A stretch of 64,000 bases of DNA, from positions 310,001 through 374,000 of the forward strand of contig NZ_PKQK01000004.1 of the NCBI RefSeq assembly GCF_002968835.1, read 5' to 3'. A program made the position numbers and the translations under genes. Shown piece by piece: positions 1-8,631 of this stretch; position 1 is the first letter of the stretch, and each line of letters starts with the position of its first letter. The notes under the pieces were generated by a model. The model ran no database searches and was not told the DNA's origin. It saw only the letters and a program-made list of their open reading frames with translations. The stretch comes from Paenibacillus sp. PCH8. GTDB lineage: Bacteria; Bacillota; Bacilli; Paenibacillales; Paenibacillaceae.

Positions 1-376
1 ACTTATATAATATGTCGTTATTATAGCATTCAATGCACGATGTGATTTAATTAACGTTTTAGTATTTAAAATAATGTCATTTGATTGTGAACAATTTAAA
101 AACAAGGTTCTTTTTAATTGTTTAAAAGTAATTTCTGTGTTACAGGAGAGAAATTGCTATCGTTATCTGTTAACAATCTGTTAAATCCGAGAGGAGCATT
201 GAAAATATCTCTTGTAAAATGTTGCTGATTTGTTTATTGTAGATATAAGATGTCTTTAATAGTCTTGTTTAAAGATTCTTATGAATCTCCGAAAAACCTT
301 TCATGAAGAAAGAGACGGCGGGGATTATTTTTAAAAACAAATTAGAGATATTAAGTATCTCGAAAGGATGAATAGA
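1..376. other. AT-rich upstream region, no gene seen
   Basis: No convincing coding sequence is visible on either strand. The stretch is very AT-rich and probably holds the promoter of the oxidoreductase that starts at 377. Its clearest structure is the perfect inverted repeat AGATTC-TTAT-GAATCT at 273-288, about 90 bases upstream of that gene, which could be a regulator site. Whatever gene lies to the left is outside the window. Confidence 0.5.
273..288. promoter_or_regulatory. Perfect 6-bp inverted repeat (possible operator)
   Basis: AGATTC and GAATCT arms are separated by TTAT. It lies in the only upstream region of the oxidoreductase gene. No T-run follows, so a terminator is unlikely. 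The cognate regulator is not visible in the window. Confidence 0.3.
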
Positions 377-1306
377 ATGAATAATAACAATCAACTTCTG
401 GATGTACTTATAGTGGGAGGGGGACCAGCGGGGCTTAATGCAGCGCTTGTACTTGGCAGGGCCCGTAAGAATGTAGTGGTTATTGACGATGAGAAGCCAC
501 GTAATTGGGTGACGCAAGAAACTCATGGGTTTCTGACGAGAGATGGGGCCAGTCCGCGTGAGTTCCGCAAAGCAGCCAAGGATCAGATTGCAGCGTACCC
601 TTCCGTTCATTTTGCATCAGATACGGTAACAGCGATAACAGGTTACGATGGCGATTTTAGGGTCACGACTGCCCTGGGAGCAAGTTATCACACCAAAAAG
701 ATTTTGTTTGCGGTAGGTAAGAAAGATCTGCCTTTGGATATTAACGGATTAACAGAGGTGTACGGCAAAAGTGCATTTGTGTGTCCGTATTGTGATGGAT
801 GGGAATTAAAAGACCAGTCGCTTGTCATCATCGTTAATGGCGATAAGGCATTACATATGGCAAAAGTCATATCCGGCTGGACAGATCGTTATACGATCTG
901 TACGAATGGATCAGATTCCTTAACCGATGAACAGCGTGAAGAGCTGAAGCAGCATAATGTACCTGTATTCGATGCACCCGTTCAATCCATTGACTCAGAA
1001 GAGGGAATGGTAAAGCAAGTTGTACTGAATGACGGTACAGCGATTCCATGCACAGGCATCTTCTTCCAACCCAAACTGTTCACCGGATCAGAACTGCCTA
1101 AGGCCATCGGTTGTGATATTACAGAATCAGGAACGGTTATCGTGGATGAATTTGGCAAAACGTCCGTATCAGGTGTGTACAGTGCTGGAGATGCAGCATC
1201 CGAGTTGTATCAGGCAATCACGGCTGCGTCTCTGGGAGCATTGTCTGCGGTAAGTATAAATAATGAATTGAATTTCGAGAAGTGGGATGAGCCAAGTCAT
1301 CATTAG
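377..1306 (+). CDS. NAD(P)/FAD-dependent oxidoreductase, thioredoxin reductase-like
   Basis: Predicted cytosolic flavoprotein of 309 residues, the length of low-molecular-weight thioredoxin reductases. The N-terminal FAD-binding Rossmann motif GGGPAGLNAA is visible. The redox-active disulfide motif is CPYCDGWE (Cys136, Cys139), and a second FAD motif, SAGDAA, lies near the C-terminus. This arrangement belongs to the TrxR/GliT-like superfamily that oxidises or reduces dithiols. An ATG at 368 is in frame, but the AAAGGA ribosome binding site at 363-368 overlaps it and suits the ATG at 377, so the shorter form is chosen. It looks monocistronic, with a hairpin at 1357-1392 downstream. The physiological substrate cannot be read from sequence; TrxB itself is normally encoded elsewhere with a CATC-type motif, so this is probably a paralogue. 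Confidence 0.85.
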   Translation: MNNNNQLLDVLIVGGGPAGLNAALVLGRARKNVVVIDDEKPRNWVTQETHGFLTRDGASPREFRKAAKDQIAAYPSVHFASDTVTAITGYDGDFRVTTALGASYHTKKILFAVGKKDLPLDINGLTEVYGKSAFVCPYCDGWELKDQSLVIIVNGDKALHMAKVISGWTDRYTICTNGSDSLTDEQREELKQHNVPVFDAPVQSIDSEEGMVKQVVLNDGTAIPCTGIFFQPKLFTGSELPKAIGCDITESGTVIVDEFGKTSVSGVYSAGDAASELYQAITAASLGALSAVSINNELNFEKWDEPSHH

Positions 1307-1356
1307 ACCAAATGAATAAGCGTCATAGAACTATAGCGTCTTAGGTTCATACATTA

Positions 1357-1392
1357 GGGGATTGCATATGCAATCCTCTATTTGTTGTTATT
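1357..1392 (+). terminator. Hairpin terminator after the oxidoreductase
   Basis: A perfect 18-bp palindrome (GGATTGCATATGCAATCC, 1359-1376) is followed by the T-rich CTCTATTTGTTGTT. It sits about 50 bases after the stop codon. Confidence 0.6.
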
Positions 1393-1528
1393 CAATCTAA
1401 ACGTTGAACAGTTGAATGAAAGTAATTCAGGTCGAAGAAAATTTGATTTTAAATTAATTTTGGTTTATTGTAATATCAAATGATACAAATTACTATCAAT
1501 TATACAATTATCAAAGGAGAGATCACTT

Positions 1529-1612
1529 ATGAATGAAAGCAGAACAGCCATCAAATGGCTAACGGATACTTTAATCCACGGCGTACAGATAAGAGGTGAT
1601 CATCATGAGTGA
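1529..1612 (+). CDS. 27-codon leader ORF overlapping the P450 start
   Basis: A short ORF begins with ATG at 1529, seven bases after an AAAGGAGAG ribosome binding site (1513-1521). It ends with TGA at 1610-1612, inside the second and third codons of the P450 gene, giving the overlap ATGAGTGA. The peptide starts MNESRTAIKW, ends with GDHHE, and resembles no family I know. The good Shine-Dalgarno and the stop placed over the next start suggest a translated leader that is translationally coupled to the P450. It could instead be a chance ORF, or the residue of an older longer gene. Confidence 0.45.
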   Translation: MNESRTAIKWLTDTLIHGVQIRGDHHE

Positions 1613-4600
1613 TGCAACTTACATTCCACAGCCCAAAATGTATGGCCCACTTGGCAATTTGCCTTTGATTGATAAAGATAAACCAACGTTATCGTTAGGC
1701 GTTCTGGCTGAACAGCATGGACCGATATATCGACTTACCGTTCCCGGTTATTCCGGTTTAATCGTATCTGGACCAGATCTTGTCGCTGAGTTATGCGATG
1801 TGTCCCGTTTTGACAAATTTGTATACAATGAACTCGAAAACGTACGTGCCTTTGGAGGGGATGGGTTATTCACAAGCAGAACATCAGAGCCCAACTGGAA
1901 AAAAGCCCATAACATTCTGCTTCCCACCTTCAGCAAGCAGGCCATGAAAGGCTATCATCCCATGATGGTCGATATTGCCGAACAGTTGATCAACAAGTGG
2001 GCACGCTTCAATTCCAACGATACGATTGATGTTGCGGACGATATGACACGCCTTACGTTGGATACCATTGGACTGTGTGGATTCAATTATCGTTTTAACA
2101 GCTTTTACAGACAGGACCACAGCCCCTTCATTGAAAGCATGGTTCGGGCGCTGAATGAAGCGATGCAGAAGAGCTCACGTTTGAAAATTCAGAATCTGCT
2201 GATGGTGAAAACCAAACGACAGTTCCAGGAGGATATTCAGACGATGTTCTCTCTGGTAGATCAGATTATAGAGGAACGTAAAGCGAGTTCAGCACCCGGA
2301 GAGGTCGACTTGCTCGCACGTATGTTGAATGGTAAAGATCCGGAGACTGGAGAAGTCCTGGATGATGAGAACATCCGTTATCAGATTATTACATTTCTCA
2401 TTGCCGGACATGAAACGACAAGTGGTTTGTTATCTTTTGCCCTTTATTTTTTATTGAAAAATCCAGAATCTCTTCAAAAGGCGTATGACGAGGTAGATCA
2501 GATATTGGTCAGTGACTCACCACAATACGAAGAAATTCTTCAGCTTCCTTATATTCGTATGATTCTCAGTGAATCACTTCGCCTATGGCCAACAGCTCCG
2601 GGATTCGATGTATACGCCAAAGAAGACACTGTCATAGGTGGCAAATATCCCTTGAAGAAAGGAGAAAGTTGCAGTATTCTTTTGCCCCAGCTTCACCGTG
2701 ACAGAGAGGCATGGGGAGAGGATGCGGAACTTTTCCGTCCAGAGCGATTCGAAGATACGACTAAGGTGCCTCATCATGCCTATAAGCCATTTGGCAATGG
2801 GGAACGAGCATGTATCGGCATGCAGTTTGCACTGTATGAAGCAACACTTGTGCTCGGCATGGTCCTCAAACATTTTGAGCTGATCGATTATAGCAACTAT
2901 GAGTTGAATGTTAAACAGACGCTAACGTTGAAGCCGGGAGATTTCCGCATCCAGGTGAAAGCGCGCACGACTTCGCAAACGATGAATAAGGCTACTGTAT
3001 ATGCAGAAGAGAAACCTGCTCCTGTTGTTCATAAAAGTGTAGAAAGTTACAACCAAATGGGAGATACCCTCGCCGTTGAAGCAGATGGTAACCCACCGCT
3101 CCTGGTGTTATATGGTTCCAATCTGGGAACAGCAGAAGGCATTGCCAGAGAGCTTGTGGAGAAAGGTCGTTCGTATGGAATCCCAAGTGAAGCAGGCACT
3201 CTGAATGAGTGGATGGACCGTTTACCCCGTCAGGGTGTCGTTCTCATCGTCACTGCGTCGTATAATGGTAAACCTCCACAAAATGCTACGGCATTTGTAG
3301 ACTGGTTGAAGGGAGCAGAATCAGAGGAAGCACGGATTGTGAACTATGCCGTTCTGGGCTGTGGAGATCGGAGCTGGTCCGTCACGTACCAGAGCATTCC
3401 ACGATTAATAGATGAGAAGCTTGAAGAATTAGGGGGTAAAAGACTGTTATCCCGAGGTGAAGCCGATGCCGGAGGTGACATGGAGAAGCAAGTCGAAGCG
3501 TGGCAGCACATGTTGTGGCCTCAGGTGTTGAATGCTTTGGGAATCAAAGCGGAAGCGGTCAAACCTTCCGTGCCAAGTACAAGCAAACTTCAAATGAAGT
3601 TTGTCCGCGAAAAGGCGGATATGCCGCTTGCACGAACTTATGACGCCAGCTATGCCACGGTTGTGATGAATAAAGAGCTTCAGGAGCCGGGAAGTGGGAG
3701 AAGCACGCGTCACATCGAGGTGTTACTGCCTGAAGGTATGAATTATAGAGAAGGCGATCATCTCGGTGTTTTGCCTAATAATCAGAAGCGGAACGTGGAT
3801 CGGATACTCAGCCGGTTCGGACTAAGTGGGAATGTTCAGATCCAATTAACTTCGGACGTCAGCCACCTTACGCACCTTCCCCTGAACCGTCCCGTCAAGG
3901 TGCATGAGTTGCTCACTCACTGTGTGGAATTGCAGATGGCTGTTACCAGAACGCAGTTGCAGGAGTTAGCTAATCATACGGTATGCCCACCTCATAAGCG
4001 TGAACTGGAAGGTATGTTGGACGAAAATAGCTACAGGGATTATATTCTTGCCAATCGAATCACCATGCTGGAACTGTTAGAAAAGTATGAGGCGTGTGAG
4101 CTGCCTTTTGAAAGGTTCCTTGAACTATTGCCTCCACTCAAGCCCAGATATTATTCAATATCTAGCTCGCCAAGCCTGAATTCCGAGCAAGCAAGTATAA
4201 CCGTATCGGTTGTAAGAGAGCCTGCATGGAGTGGTAAGGGAGAGTATCTGGGAGTTGCATCATCGTATCTCGCCGGTTGTCAGTCTGGAGAACGTATTCT
4301 GATGTTTGTACGCACGCCTGAATCTGAATTTCATCTCTCGGAAGAGGCTGATGTTCCGATGATCATGGTGGGACCGGGAACGGGTGTTGCGCCGTTCATG
4401 GGTTTCCTCCAGGCAAGAGCTGTCATGAAACAGAGAGGTTTGCCACTGAGTGAGGCGCATTTGTTCTTCGGTTGCAGGAATGATTCAGATTATATATATC
4501 GTCAAGAGCTTCAACAATACGACCGAGAAGGGATCGTTAAGCTGCACACTGCTTTTTCTCGTGCGGAAGGCAAACCCAAAACGTACGTACAGGATCTGAT

Positions 4601-4856
4601 GAAAGAGGATGCCGAGCAGTTGCTTCACATGCTGATAAACAAAGGGAAAATTTACGTATGCGGGGATGGAAGTCAGATGGCTCCTGCGGTGGAAGAGACT
4701 TTGCGGCAAGCGTATCAGGAGGTGCAAGGAGCAACGATGCAGCAAGCGAAAGACTGGATCATACAACTTCAGGCCGAAGGACGCTACGTGCAGGATGTGT
4801 GGGCAGGTAAACGAACAAGTGAATCTCCTAAAGCCGTGCATCAGGAGGTACATTAA
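1605..4856 (+). CDS. Cytochrome P450 / NADPH-P450 reductase fusion (CYP102 family)
   Basis: Self-sufficient fatty-acid hydroxylase of the P450 BM3 / B. subtilis CypD-CypB type, 1083 residues (BM3 is about 1049). The P450 domain comes first: N-terminal PQPKMYGPLGNLPL, I-helix AGHETTS near residues 267-273, ExxR in ESLRLWP, and heme loop FGNGERACIG with ligand Cys403. The diflavin reductase follows: FMN-binding YGSNLGTAEG near 502, FAD-binding RYYSISSSP near 847, NADPH-binding GPGTGVAPF near 923, and C-terminal YVQDVWAG as in BM3. It acts in the cytosol on medium or long-chain fatty acids (family knowledge). ATG 1605 is preferred over GTG 1596 because AGAGGTGAT at 1592-1600 is its ribosome binding site. 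The reading frame is intact. A TetR gene follows, but its operator-like box suggests it serves the efflux pump. Confidence 0.95.
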   Translation: MSDATYIPQPKMYGPLGNLPLIDKDKPTLSLGVLAEQHGPIYRLTVPGYSGLIVSGPDLVAELCDVSRFDKFVYNELENVRAFGGDGLFTSRTSEPNWKKAHNILLPTFSKQAMKGYHPMMVDIAEQLINKWARFNSNDTIDVADDMTRLTLDTIGLCGFNYRFNSFYRQDHSPFIESMVRALNEAMQKSSRLKIQNLLMVKTKRQFQEDIQTMFSLVDQIIEERKASSAPGEVDLLARMLNGKDPETGEVLDDENIRYQIITFLIAGHETTSGLLSFALYFLLKNPESLQKAYDEVDQILVSDSPQYEEILQLPYIRMILSESLRLWPTAPGFDVYAKEDTVIGGKYPLKKGESCSILLPQLHRDREAWGEDAELFRPERFEDTTKVPHHAYKPFGNGERACIGMQFALYEATLVLGMVLKHFELIDYSNYELNVKQTLTLKPGDFRIQVKARTTSQTMNKATVYAEEKPAPVVHKSVESYNQMGDTLAVEADGNPPLLVLYGSNLGTAEGIARELVEKGRSYGIPSEAGTLNEWMDRLPRQGVVLIVTASYNGKPPQNATAFVDWLKGAESEEARIVNYAVLGCGDRSWSVTYQSIPRLIDEKLEELGGKRLLSRGEADAGGDMEKQVEAWQHMLWPQVLNALGIKAEAVKPSVPSTSKLQMKFVREKADMPLARTYDASYATVVMNKELQEPGSGRSTRHIEVLLPEGMNYREGDHLGVLPNNQKRNVDRILSRFGLSGNVQIQLTSDVSHLTHLPLNRPVKVHELLTHCVELQMAVTRTQLQELANHTVCPPHKRELEGMLDENSYRDYILANRITMLELLEKYEACELPFERFLELLPPLKPRYYSISSSPSLNSEQASITVSVVREPAWSGKGEYLGVASSYLAGCQSGERILMFVRTPESEFHLSEEADVPMIMVGPGTGVAPFMGFLQARAVMKQRGLPLSEAHLFFGCRNDSDYIYRQELQQYDREGIVKLHTAFSRAEGKPKTYVQDLMKEDAEQLLHMLINKGKIYVCGDGSQMAPAVEETLRQAYQEVQGATMQQAKDWIIQLQAEGRYVQDVWAGKRTSESPKAVHQEVH

Positions 4857-4911
4857 GACGGAAATGACTCCGATATCTACTTTATACAATCCTTAATATA
4901 CTCATACTAAC

Positions 4912-4959
4912 AAACAGCCGCTTAATCTGGAGCTTTGTATCCAAATTAGCGGCTGTTTT
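4912..4959 (+). terminator. Intrinsic terminator after the P450 gene
   Basis: Arms AAACAGCCGCTTAAT (4912-4926) and ATTAGCGGCTGTTTT (4945-4959) pair almost fully and end in a short T-run. The structure separates the P450 unit from the TetR/efflux unit. Confidence 0.8.
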
Positions 4960-5044
4960 GGTAATCTGATCAAGAGAAGTCGCTTGATTTATTTTCTCCC
5001 TCCTTAACTGTTAACGTTTACATTAAAAATCGATATAAAAATGA

Positions 5045-5089
5045 TTGACAGTGCATATCTGAACGGGTTTAATTATATAGACCGATTGT
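5045..5089 (+). promoter_or_regulatory. Promoter and LmrA/YxaF-like box of the TetR-efflux operon
   Basis: A -35 TTGACA (5045-5050) is followed by 17 bases and a -10-like TTTAAT (5068-5073). Overlapping and downstream is ATTATATAGACCGATTGT (5072-5089). Its left part matches the B. subtilis LmrA/YxaF box as I remember it (AWTATAtagaNYGgTCTA); the right end diverges. An LmrA-like repressor and an LmrB-like pump follow directly, so autorepression is the natural reading. The consensus is recalled, not looked up. Confidence 0.55.
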
Positions 5090-5116
5090 TATAATTATCT
5101 GAAGGAAGTGGCTCCA

Positions 5117-5704
5117 TTGAGTGAAAAGTCTAATGCTAGAGAGTCCATTGTCAGCACAGCAGCGAGACTGTTTTTTTCACAAGGATATCATGCGACCGGT
5201 CTGAATCAGATCATCAAGGAGAGCAGTACGCCGAAAGGGTCGTTGTATCATTATTTCCCGCAAGGCAAGGAAGAGCTCGCGCACGAGTGTATCCAAAAAG
5301 CCAATGAACATATCCTGCAGAAGTTTGAAGAAACCTTTGCAGCCCATGATAATACGGGAGATGGCATTCAGCGATTTATACACGATATGGCTCATGAAAC
5401 GGAGGCAGCCGGCTTTACCGGATTTCTGCCATTCAGCTTCTGGGCAGCCGTGGAGACATCCTGTATTAGCCAACAGTTACGCATTGCCTGTCAGGGTGTA
5501 TTTGCAGATTGGCAGGATGTTATTACGAAACATCTGATTCTGGATGGCATTGGTGAAGTGAAGGCGCGAGAGACATCGCTTCTGGTCATTTCCTTGATGG
5601 AGGGCGCACTGATTATCAGCCTGACGAATCAGGATAAACAGCCACTGCTGACGGCTGCTGATTATCTGTCGGTTGTGGTGAAGAATGCCAAGGAACTTCA
5701 ATAA
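5117..5704 (+). CDS. TetR/AcrR family regulator, LmrA/YxaF-like
   Basis: DNA-binding repressor of 195 residues. The N-terminal TetR helix-turn-helix spans about residues 8-50 (GYHATGLNQIIKESSTPKGS, then LYHYFPQGKEEL). The C-terminal half is the ligand domain of the LmrA/YxaF subgroup. A GTG at 5108 touches the AAGGAA ribosome binding site (5102-5107) and is too close; TTG 5117, nine bases downstream, fits. It is co-directional with the DHA2 transporter 50 bases downstream, an lmrAB-like arrangement. In B. subtilis, LmrA and YxaF respond to flavonoids and control multidrug efflux and a quercetin dioxygenase (established). Flavonoid sensing here is inference, supported by the box at 5072-5089. 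Confidence 0.88.
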   Translation: MSEKSNARESIVSTAARLFFSQGYHATGLNQIIKESSTPKGSLYHYFPQGKEELAHECIQKANEHILQKFEETFAAHDNTGDGIQRFIHDMAHETEAAGFTGFLPFSFWAAVETSCISQQLRIACQGVFADWQDVITKHLILDGIGEVKARETSLLVISLMEGALIISLTNQDKQPLLTAADYLSVVVKNAKELQ

Positions 5705-5723
5705 TTTATACCAAGAGAAAGAG

Positions 5724-5738
5724 AACGTTTGAAACGTT
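5724..5738. promoter_or_regulatory. Perfect 7-bp inverted repeat before the efflux gene
   Basis: AACGTTT-G-AAACGTT lies between the TetR and transporter genes, just upstream of the AGGAGG ribosome binding site at 5741. Bound protein or a small RNA hairpin here could tune translation or internal transcription of the pump. The partner is unknown. Confidence 0.35.
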
Positions 5739-5754
5739 TGAGGAGGATGGGATC

Positions 5755-7248
5755 GTGGAGGTTTCCATGAAGGCTGATTCTGCACAGGATCAAGAAGAAA
5801 CTAAGCAATACAAGGTATTTCCGATTTTGTTCGCGATGCTGCTGAGCGGCTTTATTGGCTTGTTTGGAGAAACGGCATTAAATGTAGCTTTGACACCACT
5901 TATGGGTCTGCTTGAAGTAGGACCTACAACGATTCAATGGTTAACCACAGGTTACCTGCTTGTGTTGGGAATTCTGGTACCGGTGTCCGGTATGCTGTTG
6001 CAATGGTTTACCACAAGACAGCTGTTTACCACATCTTTGATTTTCTCGATTGCAGGAACATTTGTTGCTGCACTTGCACCTAGCTTCGAAATTCTGTTGG
6101 TGGCACGGGTACTGCAGGCGATAGGTACAGCTCTGTTGTTGCCACTAATGTTTAACACCATATTGGTTATTTTCCCGATTGAAAAACGTGGCGCGGCCAT
6201 GGGACTGATCGGTCTGGTTATCATGTTTGCACCAGCAAGTGGTCCGAGTATCTCGGGTCTGATTCTGGCTAACCTCAGCTGGCACTGGATCTTCTGGATT
6301 TCCTTACCGTTCTTCCTGATCTCACTGGTGTGCGGCTTGCTGTTCTTGCCGAATATTTCGAAATTGACCAAGCCCAAAATTGATGTGTTATCCATCATTC
6401 TTTCTACATTGGGATTTGGTGGTATCGTATACGGCTTCAGTAGCGCAGGTGGACACGGTGAAACCGGAGGTGGCTGGACAAGTCCGATCGTTGTTGCCAC
6501 ACTGGTTATTGGTGTGCTGTCCTTGTTGTTGTTCAGCATCCGTCAGTTGAGAATGAAACAGCCGATGATGGATCTGCGGGTGTTCAAGTATCCGATGTTT
6601 ACAGTCGGTTTGATTCTGGTCTTCATCTGTATGATGATGATTCTATCCTCCATGTTGATCTTGCCGATGTATCTGCAACAGGGTATGGCTGTTACGGCAC
6701 TGACTGCTGGATTGGTCTTGCTACCAGGCAGTCTGTTGAATGGAATTTTATCTCCAATCATGGGACGTTTATTCGACAAGTTTGGTCCGAAATGGCTGGT
6801 TATTATCGGGATGGCTGTCGTGGCGGTTGTCTTGTTCTTGTACACTAGCATTGAAGCGACGACTTCCCTGGGTACGATTATTACGTTGCATGTATTCATG
6901 ATGGTCGGTATTTCGATGATTATGATGCCTGCGCAGACCAATGGTCTGAACCAGTTGCCACGGGAGTATTATCCACACGGTACTGCGATCATGAACACGT
7001 TGCAACAGGTATCTGGAGCGATTGGTACAGCCGTTGCAGTAAGTATACTAAGCGCAGGACAGTCCAGCTTTTTGAGTGGGGTAGCGAATCCGGAGAGTCC
7101 GGAGAATCAACTGGCAGGTTTCACGTCAGGAGTACAGAATGCATTTGTCTTTGCTTTGGTTCTGGCAATTGTCGGCCTGATCACTTCACTCTTCGTGAAA
7201 CGGGTCAAAGTTGGTTCCACAGCAGGGCAAAAAGGTCCTTCGCATTAA
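5755..7248 (+). CDS. DHA2-family MFS multidrug efflux transporter, LmrB-like
   Basis: Inner-membrane proton-coupled drug exporter of 497 residues with about 14 hydrophobic segments, the usual DHA2 size (B. subtilis LmrB is about 480). DHA2 hallmarks are present: the start of the first half (GLFGETALNVALTPLM), the motif A region RQLFTTSLIFSIAGTF, motif C-like APASGPSISG, and a second half opening at GLILVFICMMMI. GTG 5755 is placed eight bases after AGGAGG (5741-5746); ATG 5767 would be too far. It forms an operon with the LmrA-like repressor and ends at a terminator at 7278. Substrates are probably antibiotics, flavonoids or other hydrophobics; the sequence does not specify. Confidence 0.9.
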   Translation: MEVSMKADSAQDQEETKQYKVFPILFAMLLSGFIGLFGETALNVALTPLMGLLEVGPTTIQWLTTGYLLVLGILVPVSGMLLQWFTTRQLFTTSLIFSIAGTFVAALAPSFEILLVARVLQAIGTALLLPLMFNTILVIFPIEKRGAAMGLIGLVIMFAPASGPSISGLILANLSWHWIFWISLPFFLISLVCGLLFLPNISKLTKPKIDVLSIILSTLGFGGIVYGFSSAGGHGETGGGWTSPIVVATLVIGVLSLLLFSIRQLRMKQPMMDLRVFKYPMFTVGLILVFICMMMILSSMLILPMYLQQGMAVTALTAGLVLLPGSLLNGILSPIMGRLFDKFGPKWLVIIGMAVVAVVLFLYTSIEATTSLGTIITLHVFMMVGISMIMMPAQTNGLNQLPREYYPHGTAIMNTLQQVSGAIGTAVAVSILSAGQSSFLSGVANPESPENQLAGFTSGVQNAFVFALVLAIVGLITSLFVKRVKVGSTAGQKGPSH

Positions 7249-7277
7249 TTAACATCAACAACCGGATATCATATAAG

Positions 7278-7318
7278 AGCGATGTGTTCCCAGAAGGATG
7301 GGACGCATCGTTTTTTTT
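7278..7318 (+). terminator. Intrinsic terminator of the TetR-efflux operon
   Basis: Arms AGCGATGTGTTCCC and GGGACGCATCG pair, with one G-U-type mismatch zone, and are followed by eight Ts (7311-7318). Confidence 0.85.
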
Positions 7319-7380
7319 GGTTTCAGAGAAATACTTCATGTTCCGGCAATATTTTATATGTTCATATTAAATGGCATACT

Positions 7381-7419
7381 AAAACCCCAAAGATATCGGA
7401 TTATCTTTGGGGCTTTTTT
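7381..7419. terminator. Bidirectional intrinsic terminator
   Basis: AAAACCCCAAAGATA and TATCTTTGGGGCTTTTTT form a strong stem with T-runs on both strands. It lies between the efflux gene (+) and the hydrolase gene (-) and can end transcription from either side. Confidence 0.8.
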
Positions 7420-7458
7420 CAACATATTCAAGTGGTCTTGTCTTAGTTCAACGGAATT

Positions 7459-8436
7459 TTATTTCTTCACCAAGGCCATGATTTCATTGGCAACGAGGTC
7501 AGGGCGATATTGGTGGACGTAATGATCAGTATCTTTAATCGTTACCTGCTTGGCCTCATTTGACCAGGACTTAAATTCAACTTGGGTCTTATCCCATTCG
7601 GGCTCACTGGCTCCCAAGTAATCAGCCGTCAGTATGGTGAGTGGGAACGGCAGAGTTTGCTTGTTTGCTACTAAGACTTTGGCATTGGCCGCTATTTCAC
7701 GTAATTCATCGATCGTATTTTCATTACCATAGTTGTGCAACAACGCAGTGGTATCCAATTTCTTCAGTTCGTCAGGCACAAGTTTCAGTTCATTACGACT
7801 GGCATTGGATGTATCGACAACAAGATCAGACTGCATGGACAAGCGGAACAGTCCGGTCTGGATACGGAATTTATTAGCAAAACCACCAATGGTATCTGCC
7901 AAGGAATCATCGTCCTTCGAATAATATTCGGGACTTCCGCCATCAATCATGACGATGCCTTTCACGAGCTCTGGGTACTTTTGTGCAAAGCGGAGTGTCT
8001 CCAGCGAGCCGAGTGAATGACCGACCAGAACGTAAGGTGGCTTTTGTCCAGATACCTCCAATAACTCGTGTAATTCATCAGCTATCGTATCGACATCACG
8101 TTTCTTATCGGTCTGATCACTATATCCGTATCCAAAGCGATCATATACCGCAAATTTTGTGTTGGGAGCGAGCTTTTCATATAATGGATAATAATCCACA
8201 TAGGGATTAGCGGTACCCCAGCCGGAGGCAAGCACTACGGTTACATCACCTTCTCCACCGGTGTATAAATGCATGTTATCACCGTGGACCTTGTACAACT
8301 TACCAGGGGGGACAAGTATTTTGGCATCCTGTCTTATACCCACTTGTTGGTAGATCACGCCAGTACTCAGTAGCAATAGAACGATTGCGAGGTCAAATAT
8401 CAAAAATTTAACTAATCTTTTGCGCCATTTCTTCAT
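7459..8436 (-). CDS. Alpha/beta-hydrolase with N-terminal membrane segment
   Basis: Hydrolase of 325 residues. A basic start (MKKWRKRLVK) precedes a single hydrophobic helix (about residues 11-30), so the catalytic domain is probably anchored outside the membrane. The fold's signatures are visible: oxyanion region ASGWGTANP, nucleophile elbow GHSLGS (GxSxG), and a late catalytic His in KDTDHYVHQY. Family members hydrolyse esters, amides or haloalkanes; the substrate cannot be assigned. It is transcribed alone and convergent with the efflux operon. Confidence 0.85.
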   Translation of the reverse strand: MKKWRKRLVKFLIFDLAIVLLLLSTGVIYQQVGIRQDAKILVPPGKLYKVHGDNMHLYTGGEGDVTVVLASGWGTANPYVDYYPLYEKLAPNTKFAVYDRFGYGYSDQTDKKRDVDTIADELHELLEVSGQKPPYVLVGHSLGSLETLRFAQKYPELVKGIVMIDGGSPEYYSKDDDSLADTIGGFANKFRIQTGLFRLSMQSDLVVDTSNASRNELKLVPDELKKLDTTALLHNYGNENTIDELREIAANAKVLVANKQTLPFPLTILTADYLGASEPEWDKTQVEFKSWSNEAKQVTIKDTDHYVHQYRPDLVANEIMALVKK

Positions 8437-8631
8437 GTTTTCTCACACACTCTCTCGATGTATTTTCTCTATTATATATGCCCAATCTTATACGAGAGAA
8501 AACAGTGTCTTAATTCTAGCTTAATTGATGGTATTATGAACATACAGGAATGGGTGTGCTCTTCCGCGAATTGAATAGTAACGAACAATGAATTAAGATT
8601 AAATTTATTATACGAACAGAAGGTATATACA

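Noticed and set aside
5952..6539. 195-codon minus-strand ORF inside the efflux gene
   Set aside because: It is antisense to an intact DHA2 transporter, lacks a ribosome binding site and has a low-complexity Ile/Asn/Thr-rich shadow composition.
7298..7522. 74-codon plus-strand ORF after the LmrB-like gene
   Set aside because: It runs through two terminators and into the antisense of the hydrolase, with no ribosome binding site.
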